Origin: Proteles cristata cristata
Lineage: Eukaryota; Chordata; Mammalia; Carnivora; Hyaenidae
NCBI GenBank assembly: GCA_017311185.1
Contig: JAESUZ010004534.1
Location: forward strand, 1,798,001-1,862,000
Direction: 5' to 3'
DNA length: 64,000 bases
Under the pieces are notes generated by a model that was given only the letters and a program-made list of their open reading frames with translations, had not been told where the DNA came from and ran no database searches. Each line of letters opens with the position of its first letter. Positions within the stretch are counted from its first letter, which is position 1. The position numbers and the translations under genes are program-made. This document shows positions 57,816 to 64,000 of this stretch, one piece after another.

Positions 57816-58963
57816 AAAAAGTAACAGAGTGCATAGCACATAGTATGGATAAATATTATTTGGTAAGATTTTTGCTTTGGTTTTTTATAGTCAGAAGTGT
57901 GAACTTAGTCACAATATAAGATGTATTTCTTACCGTGAGACTCAGTCAAAAAAGTTAGAAAAATACTGCCAGAGTAGTTAAAAGGAATTTATTGGATTGA
58001 TACTTTGTGGTAAGGCTAGATCTCAGAAAAATAAGAAGAATGCAATGAGTGAAGAATGCAAGTTGCAGAATGTACAATGTGTAACTAGTTTTGAAAAAGA
58101 AAATGGTGTCATATTTTCAACAGTATCATATTCTTGGTGGAATCATGTTTTCACACAAAATAGGCCTGAAAATATTTGCACCAGGTTTATGTCAAAGGTG
58201 CCTTCTAGGGACTGGGGTGGTATTTGGAGAGGCCTGAGCTGTATGTGGCCCACTTTCGTTTGTGAATAAAAGTAAATGTGAACATTTAACTTGTATATTT
58301 AAGTGATTAAAAAAATGTTTACAGATTAATGGAAAGAATTTCCAAGGAATCTCTTAAAGCTCAGGTGCTTTTTCCAAAACTTGGTTGTTTTTGTCTTTTT
58401 CTAGTTCATCTTCTGTTGCTGATCAATTCGAGTATCTTTCAATGTGTAATATGCTTTTGTTAACTTCTTTTTTTCAGTTATTAGCTTAAGATTGCACATA
58501 AAATCCCTTAAACATTGGGGAGAAAAAAAAAGAAAAGAGGGTTACCTGTTAAGATATTTTGAGGTCTGTATTTTTGATAGCATTTTCCTCAGCCAGGCAC
58601 CAATGTTCTAGCACATTCTATATTGGAATGATTAGGCTGAGGAATATTTGAGAACTCAAAGTTTTTCTTACCATATAGAGTTGCCTTGTGCGATGTATCC
58701 AAGGGAATCTGTTTTGTGCCTGAGAACTCTCCATTTCCTTTTCATGTGTCCATTCTTTCCACTTAATACGCTGTCAGACAAACCACACTGGTGAATTGTA
58801 GCTATGCTCAAGGCAGATATATTTTAGATGGGGGTTTAAATATTCTTTGCTGATGCTAAATATTAAATGGATTAATTAATACAGTTGTAGAAAACAGAGA
58901 TGAATCAGAACTTTTCACTTGTTAGATTGAATAACTAACTAGCATACCTGAAATATCTATGGG
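57816..58963. other. Unassigned sequence
   Basis: No gene or family recognised across 1.1 kb. A faint L2-like tail (agtgcatagcacatagtatgg) at 57826. The 90-codon plus frame at 57997-58269 has no domain I know. Confidence 0.4.
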
Positions 58964-58977
58964 TCTTATAACTTGTT

Positions 58978-59078
58978 TTATAATTAATTAATATATTTAC
59001 CTCTACACCCAACATAGAGCTTTAACTCACAACCCCAAGATCAAGAGTCACGCATTCTACTCATTGAGCCAGCAGGCA
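58978..59078 (-). mobile_element. Very short tRNA-head SINE, reverse
   Basis: A 14-bp TSD with one mismatch (tcttataacttgtt 58964-58977, tctcataacttgtt 59079-59092) bounds only about 101 bp. On the minus strand it is a tRNA-Lys-like head (gctggctcaatgagtagaat, then gactcttgatcttggggttg, then gagttaaagctc) followed by 'gtagaggtaaa' and an AT tail. The usual GA/TC-rich SINE body is absent. Confidence 0.85.
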
Positions 59079-59092
59079 TCTCATAACTTGTT

Positions 59093-59770
59093 CTATTTAA
59101 ATCTTTTCAACAGAATTTACATCAACTTTTCTACTAGCCGTATTTGTGTTTGGGTTAAAATTAGACCTCAGGAATTTTTTCAGATATGAATCCTCAGTTG
59201 TTAAAAACAAAACAAAACAACATATGAAGTTAGAATATGAAACTACTATTTTACTGTGTGGTACTGATGAAGTAATTATGAGATCTTATGTAAGAAAGAT
59301 CCTATATCACATTAGATAAAGGGGGTAGAGATAAGTTTTAAAATATTTACAGTATTCCTTGGAAAAAGACCAAGTTATTTTTGCACATTTGTTTATCATT
59401 TGTAAAAATTATTTTTCTACCATTTTATAATAATTTTAATCCTTTGGAAAATGGCAGAATTTGATAATTGCAAATTATCAAATATTGTGATCCCTATGTT
59501 CATTGGTTAAATCCTGTTATGTTATCTCACAACCAGAATTTAAAATATGCATATTTTTTTCTAAGGTTTTGCCATATCATTACTGATCTCTTATAGCTTT
59601 GTAAACTTTGAATTTAATCTTCTCATTCCTCAGAGTAAGTATAATATAAGCACATCATTTCATTCCAGAGAAAAAGTTGTCTAGTATGTGAATTTTAAGT
59701 ATATAAAGCATACACTTTTAATAATAATCTATACTTTTTTAAAGAAAAAATGTTTATATTAATCTTTCAA
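59093..59770. other. Unassigned AT-rich sequence
   Basis: Nothing recognised beyond a short (AAAAC)n patch at 59204-59220. Confidence 0.4.
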
Positions 59771-60127
59771 TTTTTTATTTATTTTTTATGTTTTTAATAC
59801 AATTTATTGTCAAATTGGCTGATATACATTGTGTACAGTGTGCTCTTGGTTTTGGGGGTAGATTCCTGTGGTTCATCGCTCATCCCAACAGGTGCCATCC
59901 TCAGTGCCCATCACTCATTACCCCTGCTCCTGCCCATCTATCCTCAGTTTGTTCTCTGTATTTAAGAGTCTCTTATGGTTGGCCTCCCTTCCTCTCTGTT
60001 TGTAACTATTTTTTTCCCACTCCCTTCCCCCATGGTCTCCTGTTAAGTTTCTCTAGTTCCACATATGAGTGAAAAAATATAATATCTGCCTTTCCCTGAC
60101 TGACTTATATCACTTAGCATAATACCT
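59771..60127 (-). mobile_element. Older carnivore L1 3' end, reverse, 5'-truncated
   Basis: T-rich tail, 'tttattgtcaaattggctgatatac', 'tcatcccaacaggtgccatcctcagtgcccat', 'taagagtctcttatggtt', and 'tgacttatatcacttagcataatac' are the reversed 3' UTR and last ORF2 codons. It is a different, older subfamily from L1-A and L1-B. Confidence 0.9.
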
Positions 60128-61046
60128 TAATGGAAGTATTTTTCAAATGTGATTATCTTTACTTTTTAAAGGATATGTCTAGAATCTAATATATTATGAT
60201 ACTTATATATTAACCAGTATGACAACTGGTAGTATCCCTAAACCAATCTTTTAAAATTAACATTACCATTATTTCTGTTATGATTATTATTTGATGCATA
60301 GAGTTTTGAGGCATATATATTTTAATGGTTTTGTGGCATAAAAATTTTTAATGGTTTTATTGTTTTGGAATACGTTTAATTTTATTTAATAAAAATTTTA
60401 ATAAAACATTATAAAATTGTAGAAACATAACAAACATTAAATTTACCATGTTACCTGTTTTTAAGTGTACAGTTTAGTAGTGTTAAGTGTATTCAGCAAG
60501 ATATCTCCAGAATTTTTGAAGTTTTTTAATGGCTTTATTATGAAATCAAAACCAATATCAAAATATTGCATTTTAGTTTATATAGGTATGCAGGGCAGAC
60601 TTTTGTTATTGTCATTTTATGCATCACCAGAAACCTGGATTTTTTTTTTTTCAATAAATTTGTTTGCAGAAGTTGTTTCCAATACAAATACAATTCTGGT
60701 ATTTTTTTTTTTGTTTGTCTCTATTTATCATGAAATTAGGGCATAGGTTTTACATCCAGCTTCTTTATTTGAGATATTAGTTTTGGTTAATGCCATTACG
60801 AGGTTCACAGTCATTGTTATAAATAAGTCTGATTCTGTGTGTACCACAGATGTGTGAAATATATGTGACTGAATGACCCCTCTGGTGGCCCTATCTCAGG
60901 AAACTCATTAGCCCACAGCAACTGTCATGACAGATGACACAAACTGGGCTCTACAATAATAATAGTATTGGCAGCTTTCACAAATGACGGTAAATGACTT
61001 TGGAGTTTTGACTTCAGACTTCTTCAACATGAACCAGAAAAACAAT
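60128..61046. other. Unassigned sequence
   Basis: AT-rich, with T-runs at 60639-60650 and 60703-60712. No gene or repeat family recognised. Confidence 0.4.
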
Positions 61047-61062
61047 TTAAAAATGATTTCAG

Positions 61063-61291
61063 GGGCACCTGGGTGGCTCAGTCAGTTAAATGTCAGACTT
61101 TGGCTCAGGTGCTGATCTCATGGTTGGCGAGTTCAAGCCCCGCGTTGGGTTCTGTGCTGACAGCGGGCTCTGTGCTGACAGCTCAGAGCCTGGAGCCTGC
61201 TTGAGATTCTGTGTCTCTCGCCCTCTCTCTCTGCCCCTCCTGCTCACACTCTGTCTCTCTCTCAAAAATAAATAAACATTTAAAAAAAAGT
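61063..61291 (+). mobile_element. CAN-SINE with internal 18-bp duplication, forward
   Basis: Head 'ggggcacctgggtggctcag', B-box 'cgagttcaagcc' and tail aaaaataaataaacattt. The segment 'tctgtgctgacagcgggc' (about 61151-61168) is followed by a second 'tctgtgctgacagc'. Imperfect TSD (61047-61062 and 61292-61309). Confidence 0.92.
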
Positions 61292-61309
61292 TTTAAAAAA
61301 TGTTTTTAG

Positions 61310-61659
61310 AAAATGAATGTATTAGGAGAGATGAATAAATATTGTACACCAAATATTCAAGACTCCAGAGGCAGTTTGAACTGATTAGCTAAACTCAAGT
61401 GAAGATGTCAGGGATGTTGGTTGACTGGCGTATGCTGTCTCTCACAGATGCAGGTCTGAAAATGGATGTGTAAGCTCTCCCATGGGCACACTGTAGCTTT
61501 GGTGTCTTTCTGTGGCCCTTGTCTGAGTTCTTCCTTTTCCTTCTGGCTAAATCACATTTCCCTATGTCATTACTCAGATCACATTCTTGTTCTGAGCTGT
61601 CTACCAAAGTACCAGAATCAGATGAGCCTGGGTGACTGGTTGAAACTACTGGACTTTCT
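61310..61659. other. Unassigned sequence
   Basis: No gene recognised. The minus frame 61395-61607 has no domain. Confidence 0.4.
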
Positions 61660-62000
61660 CAGATCAGTCTCCTTTTCTGTAAAAATGGAGAAATAATGCC
61701 TACTTCATAGGTTTGTTGTTAGGATTAAATTGAGTAATACACTGGGGCGCCTGGGTGGCTTAGTCGGTTAAGCGTCAGACTTTCGCTTAGGTCATGATCT
61801 CGCGGTTCGTGGGTTCGGGCCCCGCGTCGGGCTCTGTACTGACTGCCAGCTCAGAGCCTGGAGCCTGTTTCAGTCTGTGACTCCCTCTCTCTGACCCTCC
61901 CCTGCTCACGCTGTCTTTCTCTCTCTCTCCTAGAAATAAATAAAAATATTTAAAAAAAAAAAGAAAAAGAAAAATTGAGTAATACACTGAACTCTGCTCT
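61660..62000 (+). mobile_element. MIR SINE relic split by a young SINE
   Basis: 'cagtctccttttctgtaaaaatggagaaataatgcctacttcata', then 'ggtttgttgttaggattaaattgagtaatac', is the forward MIR core and 3' part. The CAN-SINE at 61745 interrupts it. Confidence 0.7.
61745..61971 (+). mobile_element. Young CAN-SINE (ACTGCC subtype) in MIR, forward
   Basis: Perfect 18-bp TSD (aaattgagtaatacactg) at 61727-61744 and 61972-61989. A-box 'tggcttagtcggttaag' intact and CpGs (cccgcgtcgggc) preserved. B-box gggttcgggcc has one change. Confidence 0.98.
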
Positions 62001-63084
62001 AGCTAAAAGAAAATTCCACATTTTGATAACTTTGACAATGTTTATGCCTGAGAGGGAGGAGTCAATGGGCAGAGCTGCTATGTTAAAATTACCAGGAGGT
62101 TTTCTGATTTTGTTTGAGGGGCAAACAAATTCCTCTTTCATTTAGACAAAATCTTTATTCACTTTTTGCTTCTAAACATGGAAAAGCGATGATCCCATTC
62201 TGGAACATAGACCTCTGGCATTGTGTGAGGAGTGAAACTGCTCTACATAAAAACATAGCATAAGATTTACTCCTTCTTGTAATATTGTTCTTTTTGGTTC
62301 TGTATTCTAACTTGCATATTATATTTATTGTGGCTATTGGAGAAATAATCACACCCTGCCTGTCCAACCAAGAAAATCCCTCACACTTCTGGGAAGACTG
62401 GTTCTGTGGAGAAGAGAGCATTAAAAGACACACCCACTATGAATTGATGGGTTCATTTCTCACCCACAAGGGCAGCCTGGGAGATGATGGAATGGGCACT
62501 TACCATGAAATTCTTGGTGGTGGGGTAGCCAAAGACACCAAAGTATTCTAGTCATATCTAGCTCCTAGTATAATGCATATGTTAAGTTTTACTTTCTACT
62601 CTGTTATTCACAAGCATTTTGGGCTAAATGTTAACATTGTGCTAGGTGCCAAAGGTTCTAACTAGCTGTGCTTTGGGGAGGGGCTTGTGTCTGTGTTTCC
62701 ATACTGAGAACTGGAAAGAGGTGAGAGATGACTTTCTCAGGGATATGGTTGCTGAGGTGCTGAGTGACAATTAATACATGCTTATAGAATACACATTCTT
62801 TAGGGATTTCTACAGATATTGGAGTCCCTGAAGTCAAACGGGATGCACATTTGGATTATTGTTATTTGAGAATTAAGTCAACAGTATCTGGTAGAGTAAT
62901 TTGTACTTTAAAAAGGATTGAAAGATAGAAGGAATGGTTTACAGTGAAAGAATGGATCAAGAATGGTGAAATAACACCTATTGGTGATATTTGGGGAATA
63001 TTCCATGCCTAGTGTGCCCCATTCCTTCCCTTCCTTGAAATTATACCACACAGGCCACTGATACTTATAAATTTTTTCCTCTTT
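61990..63084. other. Unassigned sequence
   Basis: No gene or repeat family recognised. The overlapping frames at 62155-62433 (-) and 62285-62551 (+) are each about 90 codons and have no domain or start context support. Confidence 0.4.
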
Positions 63085-63262
63085 GGGTGCCTGGGTGGCT
63101 GAGATAGTTCAGCCTCAGACTCTTAAATTTGTCTTAGGTCATGATCTCACAGTTTGAGTTCCAGCCCCACATTGGGCTCTGCGCTGACAGTGCAGAGCCT
63201 GCTTGGGATTCTATGTCTTCCCTCTCCACTCACTCTCTCTTAAAAATGAACATTAAAAATAT
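63085..63262 (+). mobile_element. Old CAN-SINE, forward
   Basis: Head 'gggtgcctgggtggctgaga', core 'ttaggtcatgatctcacagt', 'gctgacagtgcagagcctgc' and tail aaaaatgaacattaaaaat. The body is shortened. Confidence 0.88.
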
Positions 63263-63331
63263 ATTAATCCCTCCTTTGTTCCAATAATAAAGGAGACCTC
63301 GGTGCCTGGATCTCCCAATCCCTGAACGCTT

Positions 63332-63353
63332 CCATCTCTCTCTCTCTCTCTCT
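63332..63353. repeat. (TC)n simple repeat
   Basis: About 10 TC units abutting the T-tail of the following L1. Confidence 0.9.
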
Positions 63354-64000
63354 TTTTTTTTTTTTCACAAATAGTTTATTGTCAAGTTGGTTTCCATATA
63401 ACACCCAGTGCTCATCCCCACAAGTGCCCTCCTTCGTGCCCATCTCCCCCCTCCCCCCGACACGCAGTCCTCAGTTTCTTCTCAGCATTCAAGAATCTCT
63501 CATGGTTTGCCTCTCTCCCTTTCCCCCACCATTTCCCCCCTTCTTCTCCCCCACAGTCCTCCTTAATTTCCTCCTAATCCACCTATATGTGCAAACATAT
63601 GGTATCTGTCCATCAGTACCTGACTTATTTCGCTCAGCATAATACCATCAAGGTCCATCCATGTTGCTACACATGGCCAGATTTCATTCTTTCTCATTGC
63701 CATGTAGTATTCCATGGTATAGATAAACCACATCTACTTGATCCATTCATCTGTTGATGGACACTTAGGCTCTTTCCATGTTTTAGCTATTGTGGAGAGT
63801 GCTGCTATGAACATTGGGGTACATGTGCTCCTATACATCAGCATTTCTGTATCCCTTGGGTAAATTCCTAGCAGTGCTATTGCTGGGTCATAGGGGAGTT
63901 CTATTGTTAGTTTCCTGAGGAACCTCCACACTGTTGTCCAGAGGGGCTGTACCAGATTACGTTCCCACCAACAGTGTAGGAGGGTGTCCGTTTCTCCACA
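63353..64000 (-). mobile_element. L1 3' end, reverse, runs off the window
   Basis: T-run, 'aatagtttattgtcaagttgg' (complement of AATAAA 3' end), a C-rich 3' UTR and the ORF2 C-terminus continuing past 64000. The sequence is of the same young type as L1-A, L1-B and the copy at 2018. Its length and 5' end cannot be seen. Confidence 0.95.
63563..64000 (-). pseudogene. L1 ORF2 C-terminus, cut by the window edge
   Basis: The stop complement lies at 63563-63565. The minus frame between 63931 and 63734 reads the normal block ([38 protein letters not shown]). Downstream of it at least one indel changes frame before the stop. Whether the upstream part is intact is unknown. Part of the L1 endonuclease-reverse transcriptase, without its catalytic domains in view. 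Confidence 0.88.

Noticed and set aside
57997..58269. 90-codon plus frame as a small gene
   Set aside because: No recognisable domain and ordinary unique AT-rich surroundings.
61745..61830. tRNA gene (intact A-box and near B-box)
   Set aside because: It is the tRNA-like head of a SINE with body, A-tail and TSD, and it does not fold as a complete tRNA with an acceptor stem.
62285..62551. 88-codon plus frame as a small gene
   Set aside because: No domain, no splice or promoter context, and an equally long frame lies opposite (62155-62433). Chance openness is more likely.

Overview
The window is mammalian nuclear DNA. It very probably comes from a cat-family carnivore (Felidae). Many copies of a tRNA-Lys-derived CAN-SINE begin GGGGCGCCTGGGTGGCT, carry a (TC)n-rich body and end in an A-rich AAATAAATAA tail, which is the felid SINEC_Fc form rather than the dog form. 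Carnivore-type LINE-1 (L1) elements, older L1 and L2, MIR, MaLR-like and hAT/MER5A relics fill most of the rest. I recognise no host protein-coding exon, rRNA, functional tRNA or CpG-island promoter of a host gene. The sequence looks like an AT-rich intergenic or deep intronic region. All recognisable protein similarity belongs to L1 ORF1 or ORF2.

Layout. 1-11.4 kb: AT-rich background with a MaLR-like LTR, a 5'-truncated L1 with a perfect 16-bp target-site duplication (TSD), L2 and MIR relics, two SINEs and a second MaLR-like LTR. 11.4-26.0 kb: a long ancient plus-strand L1 that was a landing pad for later insertions. A minus-strand SINE landed in it, a nearly 7-kb minus-strand L1 (L1-A, 17569-24550) landed in that SINE, and another SINE landed in L1-A. 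26-39.5 kb: SINEs, two MER5A copies (one inside an L2), a 950-bp L2, a hAT-like element, and an L1 copy (30029-31540) that joins 5' sequence directly to the 3' end inside one TSD. 39.5-49.8 kb: an ancient minus-strand L1 broken by a solo LTR and by a near-complete 6.9-kb L1 (L1-B, 41988-48910) that keeps its 5' end. 50-57.8 kb: L2, another ancient plus-strand L1 and, inside it, a twin-primed (5'-inverted) L1 whose TSD was reused by a SINE. 57.8-64 kb: sparse unique sequence, four SINEs, a very short tRNA-head element, an old L1 tail and a younger L1 running off the window end.

The function visible here is retrotransposition. L1 encodes the ORF1 RNA-binding protein and the ORF2 endonuclease/reverse transcriptase, and SINEs are mobilised by that machinery. 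Both long L1 copies are now inactive by frameshifts. The most interesting signals are an A8 homopolymer that breaks ORF1 at the same base in both L1 copies (it is the only length defect in L1-B ORF1), the possibly spliced 5'-to-3' L1, the twin-primed L1 with a reused target site, the large polypurine expansion in the L1-B 5' UTR, and a microsatellite seed at the same site in two unrelated old L1 copies. I found no convincing new gene system.
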